Source: Pseudomonadales bacterium
GTDB taxonomy: Bacteria; Pseudomonadota; Gammaproteobacteria; Pseudomonadales; Pseudohongiellaceae
DNA length: 64,000 bases
Direction: 5' to 3'
Assembly: GCA_022822865.1 (NCBI GenBank)
Contig: JAJDYJ010000019.1
Location: 1 to 64,000 of the forward strand
In this document: positions 23,183-34,151 of the stretch, one piece after another
Position numbering within the stretch: the stretch's first letter is position 1
Layout: each line of letters starts with the position of its first letter
Notes under the pieces: generated by a model
Databases searched by the model: none
What the model was told of the DNA's origin: nothing
What the model saw: only the letters and a program-made list of their open reading frames with translations
Program-made: the position numbers and the translations under genes

Positions 23183-24067
23183 ATGCGTATCTTGCTGTTC
23201 CTGTTGACCAACTTCTCGATATTGCTGTTGATCAGCGTCACCTTTCGCGTGTTCGGCATCGAACAGATGCTGCTTTCGAGCGGCACGGGTCTCGATATGA
23301 ACGCATTGCTGGTGTTTTCCGCCGCGTTCGGATTCGGCGGCGCCTTCATTTCGCTGGCCCTGTCGAAGTGGATGGCCAAGCGCTCCATGCGAGTGGAAGT
23401 CGTCAAGACGCCATCGAACCAGCAGGAGCGCTGGCTGCTGCAAACCGTCGAGCGCCAGGCGCAACGCGCCGGCATCGGCATGCCGGAAGTGGGGATCTTT
23501 CCGTCCGACGTGGTAAACGCCTTCGCCACCGGAATGCGGCGCAACAACGCGCTGGTCGCGGTCAGCAGCGGCCTGCTGCGCAAGATGACCCAGGACGAGG
23601 CCGAGGCCGTACTCGCTCACGAGGTCGCCCACGTCGCCAACGGCGACATGGTTACCATGGGACTGCTGCAAGGCGTACTTAACACTTTCGTGATCTTCCT
23701 TTCGAGAGTGATCGGCCACGTCGTCGACCGGGTCGTATTCAGAAACGAACGCGGATTCGGCATCGGCTATTTCGTCGTTTCCCTCGTCGCCCAGATCGTG
23801 CTGTCGATTCTGGCGACCATCGTCGTCATGTGGTTCAGCCGCTGGCGCGAATTCCGCGCCGACGCCGGCGGCGCCAATCTGGCGGGCCGGCAGAAAATGA
23901 TCGCCGCCCTCCAGCGTCTGCAACAGAACCAGGCCGAAGACCTGCCCGGAGAACTCGCCGCTTTCGGTATCAACGGCGGCCGCCCGACCGGCCTGCGCGC
24001 GCTGTTCATGTCGCATCCGCCGCTCGAAGACAGGATAGCCGCCCTGCAGAAACCCGGGGTGCTCTGA
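23183..24067 (+). CDS. htpX: Protease HtpX
   Basis: MRILLFLLTNFSILLLISVTFRVFG, VLAHEVAHVANGDMVTM (HExxH), LFMSHPPLEDRIAALQ. Confidence 0.95.
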   Translation: MRILLFLLTNFSILLLISVTFRVFGIEQMLLSSGTGLDMNALLVFSAAFGFGGAFISLALSKWMAKRSMRVEVVKTPSNQQERWLLQTVERQAQRAGIGMPEVGIFPSDVVNAFATGMRRNNALVAVSSGLLRKMTQDEAEAVLAHEVAHVANGDMVTMGLLQGVLNTFVIFLSRVIGHVVDRVVFRNERGFGIGYFVVSLVAQIVLSILATIVVMWFSRWREFRADAGGANLAGRQKMIAALQRLQQNQAEDLPGELAAFGINGGRPTGLRALFMSHPPLEDRIAALQKPGVL

Positions 24068-24078
24068 TTGGACTCGCC

Positions 24079-24687
24079 ATGACAAGCGGCGCGCTTTTCA
24101 TCGTCACCGCCCCTTCCGGGGCGGGCAAGACCAGCCTGGTCAGGGAACTCGTCAAGGACGACGATTCGCTTTGCATCTCGGTTTCCCACACGACCCGCCC
24201 GAGACGCGAGGGAGAACGCGACGGCGTCGACTATTTCTTCGTCGACCGGGAAGAGTTCGAGCGCAAGCGGGACGCGGACGCCTTCCTCGAACACGCCGAA
24301 GTCTACGGCCACTACTACGGCACCTCGCGCGAATGGGTACAACAGCACCGCGAGCAAGGCCTCGACGTAATCCTCGAAATCGACTGGCAGGGAGCCGAGC
24401 AAGTCCGCAAACTCGACCCGACCGCCTGCTCCATCTTCATCCTGCCCCCGTCGGTCGAAACCTTGCGCCAACGCCTCGAAACCCGGGCCCTCGACGACGC
24501 AAACACCATCGAACGCCGCATGCGCCAGGCCCGGCAGGAACTCGCCCAGTCAAGAAAATCGGATTACCTGGTAATCAACGAAGAATTCGAACGCGCCCTC
24601 GCCGACATCCGCGCCATAATCCGCTCCCGCCACCTGCGCCGCGAAGAACAACAATTCCGCTACGCCAACCTGATGAATTCCCTGTAG
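24079..24687 (+). CDS. gmk: Guanylate kinase
   Basis: GALFIVTAPSGAGKTSLVRELV, VSHTTRPRREGERDGVDYFFV. Confidence 0.95.
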   Translation: MTSGALFIVTAPSGAGKTSLVRELVKDDDSLCISVSHTTRPRREGERDGVDYFFVDREEFERKRDADAFLEHAEVYGHYYGTSREWVQQHREQGLDVILEIDWQGAEQVRKLDPTACSIFILPPSVETLRQRLETRALDDANTIERRMRQARQELAQSRKSDYLVINEEFERALADIRAIIRSRHLRREEQQFRYANLMNSL

Positions 24688-24710
24688 CAATCCTGATATG
24701 CACAATGTGA

Positions 24711-24948
24711 GTCGCCGTCGGGTGGCAGAGGGTTCAGCGGGCGTGCGAGACATGGGTGAGGTCCGGTCGGCGCAGCCGACAAAAAGCAAAAGCTTTTTGA
24801 GGGCCGAACGACTTGCCATGGATGGCAAGGCTGGGGGTTAGCGAAGCCACCAATGTCGCGCCAGGGATGGCATGCACAAACCAATCGAAGGCGGCCAACC
24901 CAGACGTATTTACAGCGTCCGCTGAACCCTCCGCCACCCGACGGCGAC
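24711..24948. repeat. Structured intergenic repeat, copy B, bounded by 30-bp inverted arms
   Basis: Left arm 24711-24740 GTCGCCGTCGGGTGGCAGAGGGTTCAGCGG; right arm 24919-24948 is its reverse complement at 29/30 positions. Internal hairpins parallel copy A. Confidence 0.85.
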
Positions 24949-24963
24949 GGATCAAGGCAGGGT

Positions 24964-26082
24964 TCACACCAGTCCGGGCAAAAATACCCGGGCGGGCGCC
25001 ACCCGGATGCCGGAAGCGGTCTTGTAGTCCTTGCGCCCTTCGGCCGCGATCTGCCATGCCTCCGCCTCGGGGAAGCGGTTTTTCAGATACTTCAATCCTT
25101 TTGTCGGGTCGCCGTCGGAGCGCTTGCATTCCACCAGCAAGCGGGGCTTGCGGCTTTCCGTCACGACGAAATCGACTTCGCGTCCGTCCCGGTCGCGGTA
25201 GTAGCACAGTGCGAGATCCTCGCCGAAGGCGTCCTGGCGCCAGTGAACCCACTTCAACAAATGACAGGCAACGAGGTTTTCGAACCTCGCGCCGGCTTCG
25301 GGAACGACCGACCAATCGAAGTGGTAGTGTTTGGTCTCCTTTTGCACCGCGCGCGAACTTCGATAAACAAACGGCGGCAGGCGAAAGATCGCGTACAAGC
25401 GCTCGAAAGCGTCCAGCCAGGCGCTCATCGTGTGATGGCTCACCCGCAGCAGCTCGCGCAGGGAGTTGATCGACAACGGCGAACCCACTCTCTCGGGCAG
25501 CGCGATCAGCGTCGCTTCCGCCTGGCCGAGGTCGCGGATGCCTTCGAGCGACGAGGCCTCTTCCTGGATCACCCGGCTGCGGTATTGCATGGACCAGCGC
25601 CGGGCCTCCGTCTCGCTGGCGCCAAGCCAGGGTTCGGGGAATCCGCCCAGAGTCAACAGATCGTTCAACTCGCCGTTTGCGCGCATTCCGAGTTCGGCGA
25701 AGGAGAAGGGGTGCAGCCGCAGCAGATGGTAGCGGCCTTGCAGCGAATCACCGCCGAAACGGTACAGGTCGAGCCTGCCGCTGCCGGTGACCAGTATCTT
25801 CTGGCTTGGCTGGCGGGTGTCATACAGCCCCTTGAGGAAATTGCGCCAATGGCGGTACTTGTGAATCTCATCGAACAGCCACAAATTCGAATCCGGCAGA
25901 TTGCCCGCGAGAATGCGGCTGCGGTGTTCGTCGACATCCCAGTTGAGATAGCCATCCCGGCTGGCCGGCAGGCTTCGCGCCAGCGTGGTTTTGCCTACCT
26001 GCCGCGGACCGGCGACAAACACCATCTTGCGCGCCAGGTCGCTGACGACCTGCTCGGTGAGATAACGTTGAATGGTAGTCAT
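24964..26082 (-). CDS. AAA_14/DUF4143-type ATPase
   Basis: VFVAGPRQVGKTTLARSL Walker A, NLWLFDEIHK Walker B, C-terminal REVDFVVTESRKPRLLVECKRSDGD nuclease-like (DUF4143) region. Confidence 0.88.
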   Translation of the reverse strand: MTTIQRYLTEQVVSDLARKMVFVAGPRQVGKTTLARSLPASRDGYLNWDVDEHRSRILAGNLPDSNLWLFDEIHKYRHWRNFLKGLYDTRQPSQKILVTGSGRLDLYRFGGDSLQGRYHLLRLHPFSFAELGMRANGELNDLLTLGGFPEPWLGASETEARRWSMQYRSRVIQEEASSLEGIRDLGQAEATLIALPERVGSPLSINSLRELLRVSHHTMSAWLDAFERLYAIFRLPPFVYRSSRAVQKETKHYHFDWSVVPEAGARFENLVACHLLKWVHWRQDAFGEDLALCYYRDRDGREVDFVVTESRKPRLLVECKRSDGDPTKGLKYLKNRFPEAEAWQIAAEGRKDYKTASGIRVAPARVFLPGLV

Positions 26083-26094
26083 GGCGCGATAATA

Positions 26095-26158
26095 CGGCAA
26101 TTTTGCACCTAGTTCAAAATCTGCCGAGGCAATTTTCCAATGTGGTGCAAAATTGCCG
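26095..26158. promoter_or_regulatory. Four-copy 15-bp motif array upstream of the AAA_14 ATPase
   Basis: CGGCAATTTTGCACC at 26095(+), CGGCAGATTTTGAAC at 26112-26126(-), AGGCAATTTTCCAAT at 26127(+), CGGCAATTTTGCACC at 26144-26158(-). The outer pair is a perfect inverted repeat. Confidence 0.75.
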
Positions 26159-26272
26159 AGTTACCTCCGAATCGCCGCCGATGCAATCAGCGGTGGAATC
26201 CAGTAGAATTTGCGGCCCGCGGAGGCGGGACTTCGTTGTACAATGTTCCGGTGAAACCGGGAGGAGCCGCAG

Positions 26273-26575
26273 ATGGCGCGAATTACCGTTGAAGACTGCC
26301 TGGACAAGGTGGACAACCGCTTCGAACTCGTCATGGTCGCGAGCAAGCGCGCCCGGCAGTTGCAGACCGAAGGCAAGGATCCGCTCGTTGCCGAAGACAA
26401 CGACAAGCCCACCGTGCTCGCCTTGCGCGAAGTGGCCCAGGGACTGGTCGGCCCCGAAATCCTTACCCAGAAGCCGGAAATGAGAATGGAGGAACTCGAG
26501 CAGGAGATGGAAATCATGCTGGAGCAGCCCGAACTGGCGGAACCGCCGGCGCCCGAGCCCGAAGCAGGGGATTGA
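26273..26575 (+). CDS. rpoZ: RNA polymerase omega subunit
   Basis: [31 protein letters not shown]. Confidence 0.95.
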   Translation: MARITVEDCLDKVDNRFELVMVASKRARQLQTEGKDPLVAEDNDKPTVLALREVAQGLVGPEILTQKPEMRMEELEQEMEIMLEQPELAEPPAPEPEAGD

Positions 26576-26594
26576 TCGGAGCGGGAGGCGCATA

Positions 26595-28763
26595 TTGACA
26601 GCCCTGCAGATTGAGAATATCGACACGCTGGCGGAGAGTCTGTCGGGCTATCTGGCAAGACAGCAGATCAACCAGGTGCGGCGCGCCTATTACTACGCCG
26701 AACAGGCCCACGAAGGCCAGACCCGCCGCACCGGCGACCCCTACATCACTCACCCCCTCCAGGTAGCCGGCATCCTGAGCAGGATGCACATGGACCATCA
26801 GTCCCTGATGGCCGCCATGTTGCACGACGTCATCGAAGACACCGGCATCACCAAGACCGCGATCAAGTCCCAGTTCGGCAATTCCGTTGCGGAAATGGTC
26901 GACGGGGTGAGCAAACTGAGCCAGATCAAGTTCCGCTCCCAGGCCGAAGCCCAGGCCGAGAACTTCCAGAAGATGGCGCTCGCGATGTCGCGCGACCTGC
27001 GCATCATCATGGTCAAGCTCGCGGATCGCCTGCACAACATGCGCACGATCAACGTGCTGCCGCCCGACAAGCGCCGCAGGATCGCGAAGGAGACGCTGGA
27101 AATCTACGCGCCGATCGCCAATCGGCTCGGCATGAACGACATGCGGATCGAGTTCGAGGAACTCGCCTTCGAAGCCATTTATCCCCTGCGCTACCGCCGC
27201 ATCGGCGCCGCGGTGCGCAAGGTGCGGGGCAACCGCAAGGAAATCGTCACCCAGATCCAGACTTCGCTCGAAGCCTGCCTCGAGCGCGAAGGGCTGCCGG
27301 GCCGGACCATCGGCCGGGAAAAGCACCTGTACAGCATCTACGACAAGATGCGCAGCAAGCGGAAATCCTTTTCCGAGATCATGGACATGTACGCCTTCCG
27401 CATCGTCGTCGACCGGGTCGACACCTGTTATCGCGTGCTCGGCGCGATTCACAGCCTGTACAAGCCCGTGCCGGGCCGATTCAAGGACTATATCGCCATT
27501 CCCAAGGCCAACGGCTACCAGTCCCTGCATACGACCCTGTTCGGCATGCACGGCCTGCCGATCGAGATCCAGATTCGCACCGAGGAAATGGAAGCCATGG
27601 CCAACAACGGCATCGCCGCCCATTGGCTGTACAAGTCCAGCGAGGACATCCCGAGCAATGCCCATATCCGCGCGCGGGAGTGGGTCAACGGCCTGCTGGA
27701 AATGCAGCAGAACGCGGGTAACTCGCTCGAATTCATCGAAAACGTCAAGATCGACCTGTTTCCCGATGAGATCTACGTTTTCACGCCGAAAGGCGAGATT
27801 TTCGAATTGCCGGCCGGCTCGACCCCCGTGGATTTCGCCTATGCTATCCATACCGACGTCGGCAGCACCTGCGTCGCCTGCCGCATCTCGCGCCGGCTCG
27901 CGCCGCTGAGCGAGCCCCTTGAAAGCGGGCAGACCGTGGAGATCATCACCGCTCCGGGCCACAAGCCGAATCCCGCCTGGCTCAGTTTCGTCGTGACCGC
28001 CAAGGCGCGCACGGGCATTCGCCATTTCCTGAAAAGTCAGCGGCGATCCGAGTCCGTCGCCCTCGGCCGCCGCCTGTTGACCAAGGCGCTGGCCAGTTTC
28101 GGCGCCAGCCTGAACTCCATATCCAAGGAAGCCGTCGCCAGGACGCTCGAACATCTGCGGCTCGATTCGCTGAACAAGCTCTTCGGCGAAGTCGGTCTCG
28201 GCAATCGCATGTCGCACACCGTGGCCCAGCGCCTGATAGCCTTGAACGAAAATCCCACCGGCGACGAAACTTTCGGCAACCTGCTCGTGCGCGGCGGCGA
28301 AAGTTCGGTAATGAACTATGCCCGTTGCTGCCATCCGATTCCCGGCGACCGCATTACCGGCCATATCAGTTCGGAACGCGGGCTCGTGATCCACACCGAC
28401 AACTGCAACAACGTCGCCGAATTGCGCAGCGATCCGGAAAAATTCGTCGAGGTGAACTGGGATCCTGAAGTCCAGGGCGAGTTTACCGTGGAGGTCAGAG
28501 TCGAACTCGAACCCCAGCGAGGCATCATTGCCACCCTGGCCACGGCCATCACCGGCGCGGAAGCGAATATCGAGAAAATCAGCACCGACGAGCGGGACGC
28601 GCACTTCAGCATCGTCAATCTGTTGATCAATGTGAAAAACCGCGTACATCTGGCCCGGGTCATGCGCAAGATCCGCATGATCAAGGCGGTGACCCGGGTT
28701 ACCAGGGTCAAGGGCCGCAAGACCCGCCGTCCATCCGGCCGCGGCGAAACCATCACTCACTAG
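26595..28763 (+). CDS. spoT: Bifunctional (p)ppGpp synthetase/hydrolase
   Basis: HD domain MAAMLHDVIEDTGIT, synthetase KSFSEIMDMYAFRIVVDRVDTCYRVLGAIHSLYKPVPGRFKDYIA, TGS and ACT domains. Confidence 0.95.
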   Translation: MTALQIENIDTLAESLSGYLARQQINQVRRAYYYAEQAHEGQTRRTGDPYITHPLQVAGILSRMHMDHQSLMAAMLHDVIEDTGITKTAIKSQFGNSVAEMVDGVSKLSQIKFRSQAEAQAENFQKMALAMSRDLRIIMVKLADRLHNMRTINVLPPDKRRRIAKETLEIYAPIANRLGMNDMRIEFEELAFEAIYPLRYRRIGAAVRKVRGNRKEIVTQIQTSLEACLEREGLPGRTIGREKHLYSIYDKMRSKRKSFSEIMDMYAFRIVVDRVDTCYRVLGAIHSLYKPVPGRFKDYIAIPKANGYQSLHTTLFGMHGLPIEIQIRTEEMEAMANNGIAAHWLYKSSEDIPSNAHIRAREWVNGLLEMQQNAGNSLEFIENVKIDLFPDEIYVFTPKGEIFELPAGSTPVDFAYAIHTDVGSTCVACRISRRLAPLSEPLESGQTVEIITAPGHKPNPAWLSFVVTAKARTGIRHFLKSQRRSESVALGRRLLTKALASFGASLNSISKEAVARTLEHLRLDSLNKLFGEVGLGNRMSHTVAQRLIALNENPTGDETFGNLLVRGGESSVMNYARCCHPIPGDRITGHISSERGLVIHTDNCNNVAELRSDPEKFVEVNWDPEVQGEFTVEVRVELEPQRGIIATLATAITGAEANIEKISTDERDAHFSIVNLLINVKNRVHLARVMRKIRMIKAVTRVTRVKGRKTRRPSGRGETITH

Positions 28764-28804
28764 GCCGCGGCAATCAGGCCCGCGCACAATTCGGGAGAAT
28801 TTCC

Positions 28805-29188
28805 ATGCCCGCATCGCAAGTCATTCACACCGGGGACGCGCCACAGGCGATCGGTCCTTACTCCCAGGCCGTGCGCTCGGGCTCGCTGGTATTCCTGTCC
28901 GGTCAGATTCCGCTCAACCCGGAAACCATGCGGCTGGTCGAAGGCGGCATCGAGGAACAGACCGAGCGGGTTTTCGACAATCTGGCGGCGGTCGCCGCGG
29001 CGGCGGGGCTGAATCTCGACAATGCGATCCGCATGACGATTTATCTGACGGATCTCGGCAACTTCAAGACTGTCAACGAGATCATGGCGCGGCGTCTGAA
29101 TGCGCCTTATCCGGCCCGGGTCACCATCGGCGTCGCCGCGTTGCCCGCAAACGCGATGGTCGAGATCGACGCGATTCTGAGCGACTGA
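28805..29188 (+). CDS. ridA: RidA family enamine/imine deaminase
   Basis: PQAIGPYSQAVRSGSLVFLSGQIPLNP; C-terminal ARVTIGVAALPANAMVEIDAI. Confidence 0.94.
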   Translation: MPASQVIHTGDAPQAIGPYSQAVRSGSLVFLSGQIPLNPETMRLVEGGIEEQTERVFDNLAAVAAAAGLNLDNAIRMTIYLTDLGNFKTVNEIMARRLNAPYPARVTIGVAALPANAMVEIDAILSD

Positions 29189-29207
29189 CGCGCCCGCTTC
29201 CCGTCAC

Positions 29208-31301
<2,094 letters not shown>

Positions 31302-31304
31302 GCG

Positions 31305-32276
31305 ATGAAGCGATTACGCGGATACACCCGGGAATTCGCCGCACGTTTTCGCAAGTTATCGGCAGGATTGCCGGGCCTGGCCGGACGACTCCGGACAGTT
31401 GCCGCCGACTGCTTGGAACGAAGACCGCAACTTCGGGAAAAGGCGATCGCGTACTTCTACCTGGTGCGCCTGCATCGGCCGGTGGGAATCTATCTTCTGC
31501 TTTGGCCGACGATCAGCGCCTTATGGCTTGCCGCGGGCGGTGTCCCTTCCTTCGGCCTGCTGTTCATTTTCGTCTCGGGCACGGTCGTCATGCGCTCCGC
31601 CGGCTGTTGCATCAACGACTTCGCCGACTATCACATCGACGGCGAAGTGCTGCGCACCCGCGAACGTCCGCTGGCGACCGGGCAACTGAGCCGCCGGGAC
31701 GCCCTGTACGGATTCGCCGCGCTCTCCTTGGTTGGCCTCGTGCTGGTGCTGTTCACCAATCTGCAGACGATATTGCTGGCGGCAGCCGCCGTGCCCATCA
31801 TCGTCTCGTACCCCTTCTTCAAGCGCGTCACCCACATGCCCCAGGCGGTGCTGGGCGTCGCTTTTTCCTGGGGCATCCTGATGGCCTTCACCGCGCAGAC
31901 CGGAAGCTTGTCCGCTTCGGTCTGGCTGCTGTTTCTCGCAAACTGCCTGTGGACCATCGTCTACGATACGCAATACGCCATGGTCGACCGGGAGTACGAC
32001 CGGCGTCTCGGCACGAAATCCACGGCGATCCTGTTCGGCGACGCGGACAACATGATGATCGGCGTATTGCAGGTCATGTTCATCGCCGCGATGTGGCTGG
32101 CGGGACGGCAGTTCGACCTGGCATTGCCGTATTACCTGTCCCTGGTCGGCGCGAGCCTGTTGTTCGCCTGGCAGCAGATCCTGACCAGCGACCGTCAGCC
32201 CGAGGCCTGCTTCAGGGCCTTCGTCAACAATCAGTGGGTCGGCGCGCTTGTCTTTCTCGGAATCGTGCTTGGCTAA
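31305..32276 (+). CDS. ubiA: 4-hydroxybenzoate polyprenyltransferase
   Basis: RLHRPVGIYLLLWPTISALWLA, RSAGCCINDFADYHIDGEVLRTRERPLATG, YDTQYAMVDREYDRRLGTKSTAI. Confidence 0.92.
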   Translation: MKRLRGYTREFAARFRKLSAGLPGLAGRLRTVAADCLERRPQLREKAIAYFYLVRLHRPVGIYLLLWPTISALWLAAGGVPSFGLLFIFVSGTVVMRSAGCCINDFADYHIDGEVLRTRERPLATGQLSRRDALYGFAALSLVGLVLVLFTNLQTILLAAAAVPIIVSYPFFKRVTHMPQAVLGVAFSWGILMAFTAQTGSLSASVWLLFLANCLWTIVYDTQYAMVDREYDRRLGTKSTAILFGDADNMMIGVLQVMFIAAMWLAGRQFDLALPYYLSLVGASLLFAWQQILTSDRQPEACFRAFVNNQWVGALVFLGIVLG

Positions 32277-32288
32277 GGCGAAACCGCG

Positions 32289-34151
32289 TCAGTCGATTTC
32301 CAGCACGAGCGCTGTGCGGGGCGTGAGTTCGATGGGGGAGGTCAGATCGTAAGTCTCGCCGCGAATGATGTCCGCGCCCTGTCGCGCATCGCCGAGAACT
32401 TCCTCGAATCGCGCCAGGTCGAGCGCGTAAGGGTCCGAGTTCTTGTTCAGCACGACCATGACCCGCTCTTCGCCCAAGTAGCGGAAATACACGTATACGC
32501 CTTCTCTCGGCAGGAAGTGGGTGAGACCGCCTTCATGGACGGCGGTGGCGGTCTTGCGCCAGTTGAAGAGCGTGCGGACCAGCGCTTGCGCCTGCAATTG
32601 CCGCTCGGTCAATCCCGCTCCGGATACGGCGTCCGCGGCATCGCCCGCCCAGCCGCCCGGAAGATTGCTGCGAATGACGCCGTGGTCGCCGCTGCTGGCG
32701 GTAAGTAATTCGGTGCCGTAATAGACCTGGGGCGCGCCGCGCATGGTCGCCAGATAAGTCATGGCCAATTCGAACAGGCCGTAGTCCTCGCCGAGTTGCG
32801 ACCAGATTCGCATCATGTCGTGATTGTCGCCGAAGATCACCAGGGCGTTGGGGTCCGGATACAGCACATCGTTCGCCAGCATCGAATACAGTTCGATGAA
32901 GCCGTCGGCGAAGGATTCCGGCTCGCGCAGCGCCGGGGCGAGCACCGAGTTCAGGGGAAAGTCCATGACGCTCGGCAGCCAGGAGCGATACCCGTCGTGC
33001 TTGTCCGCCCCGCCCTGCCAATACGCGACGATCAGGGGGTTTTCGGTCCATTCTTCGCCGACCACGTTGAAATCGGGAAATTCTTCCATCACCCGCCGCG
33101 TCCATTCGGCCATGAACTCGCCGCCGGAATACGGATAGGTATCCATGCGCACTCCGGCCAGGCCCAGATACTCGATCCACCAGATGGCGTTCTGAATCAG
33201 GTACTCGGCCATGAGGGGATTGTCCTGGTCCAGGTCGGGCATGTCGGGCACGAACCAGCCATCGTAAAGTTCGCGCCGGTCGATTTCGGCGCCATAGGGG
33301 TCCACGCTGAGCGTCTTGGCGTGATTGGTCTCGACATAGCCGTCCCATCGATGCACCCAGTCGTCCATGGGCGGGTCGTCCATCCACCAGTGATGCAGCC
33401 CGCTATGGTTGACGATCATGTCCATGATCAGTCCCACTCCCCTTTCGCGTCCGGCGCGGGCCAGTTCCGCGAGATCCGCGTTGCTGCCCATGCGCGGGTC
33501 GACCCGATAGAAGTCGGTGGTCGCGTAGCCGTGATAGGAAAACGCCGGCATCGCGTTTTCGAGCACGGGATTGAGCCATACGGCGGTGAATCCGAGCCCG
33601 TCAATGTAATCGAGACGATCGATGATGCCCTTGAGATCGCCGCCGTGCCGGGCTCCCGGCTGAGTACGGTCGACGATATCGCCGAGGCCGTCGATTTCGT
33701 CGTTGCCGGGGTCGCCGTTGGCGAACCGGTCCGGAGTGATCAGGTAGATCGCGTCTGCCGAGGAAAATCCGCGCGTATGTCCGGGATCGGAGTTGCGCGC
33801 GTCCAGGCGATATGGATGCGTTACTTCGCCATCGGGGCCGACGAACACGATATCGAACTCGCCGGGCTCGGTATCGGCGGCGATGCGCAAGCGCACGAAC
33901 AGGTAGTTGGGGTTTTCCGTCGCGAGCGTATCGAGCACCGTGACGCCCGGATAGTCCACCGCAGGCCGCAGTTCGCCGACGCCGTCGCCGTATACGAGCA
34001 GCCGCAGGTCGGGTTCGCTGAAGCCGGTCCACCAGTTGGGCGGTTCGACGCGCTGGATTTCCGCGGCGAAGACGGCCGAAAGCGGCATTCCCAGGCAGAC
34101 TGCCAGCGCGGCAATCAAGGGACGAAACAGCTTGACGGGCGACGCGATCAT
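32289..34151 (-). CDS. GH13 cyclomaltodextrinase/neopullulanase-like alpha-glucan hydrolase, secreted
   Basis: Signal peptide; N-terminal domain VEPPNWWTGFSEPDLRLLVYG; GH13 motifs DMIVNHSGLHHWW, GVRMDTYPY, VVGEEW, GDNHD. 4-bp overlap with the upstream serine hydrolase. Confidence 0.9.
   Translation of the reverse strand: MIASPVKLFRPLIAALAVCLGMPLSAVFAAEIQRVEPPNWWTGFSEPDLRLLVYGDGVGELRPAVDYPGVTVLDTLATENPNYLFVRLRIAADTEPGEFDIVFVGPDGEVTHPYRLDARNSDPGHTRGFSSADAIYLITPDRFANGDPGNDEIDGLGDIVDRTQPGARHGGDLKGIIDRLDYIDGLGFTAVWLNPVLENAMPAFSYHGYATTDFYRVDPRMGSNADLAELARAGRERGVGLIMDMIVNHSGLHHWWMDDPPMDDWVHRWDGYVETNHAKTLSVDPYGAEIDRRELYDGWFVPDMPDLDQDNPLMAEYLIQNAIWWIEYLGLAGVRMDTYPYSGGEFMAEWTRRVMEEFPDFNVVGEEWTENPLIVAYWQGGADKHDGYRSWLPSVMDFPLNSVLAPALREPESFADGFIELYSMLANDVLYPDPNALVIFGDNHDMMRIWSQLGEDYGLFELAMTYLATMRGAPQVYYGTELLTASSGDHGVIRSNLPGGWAGDAADAVSGAGLTERQLQAQALVRTLFNWRKTATAVHEGGLTHFLPREGVYVYFRYLGEERVMVVLNKNSDPYALDLARFEEVLGDARQGADIIRGETYDLTSPIELTPRTALVLEID

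Noticed and set aside
26514-28814. 766-aa minus-strand ORF antisense to spoT
   Set aside because: Shadow ORF opposite a clearly conserved gene.
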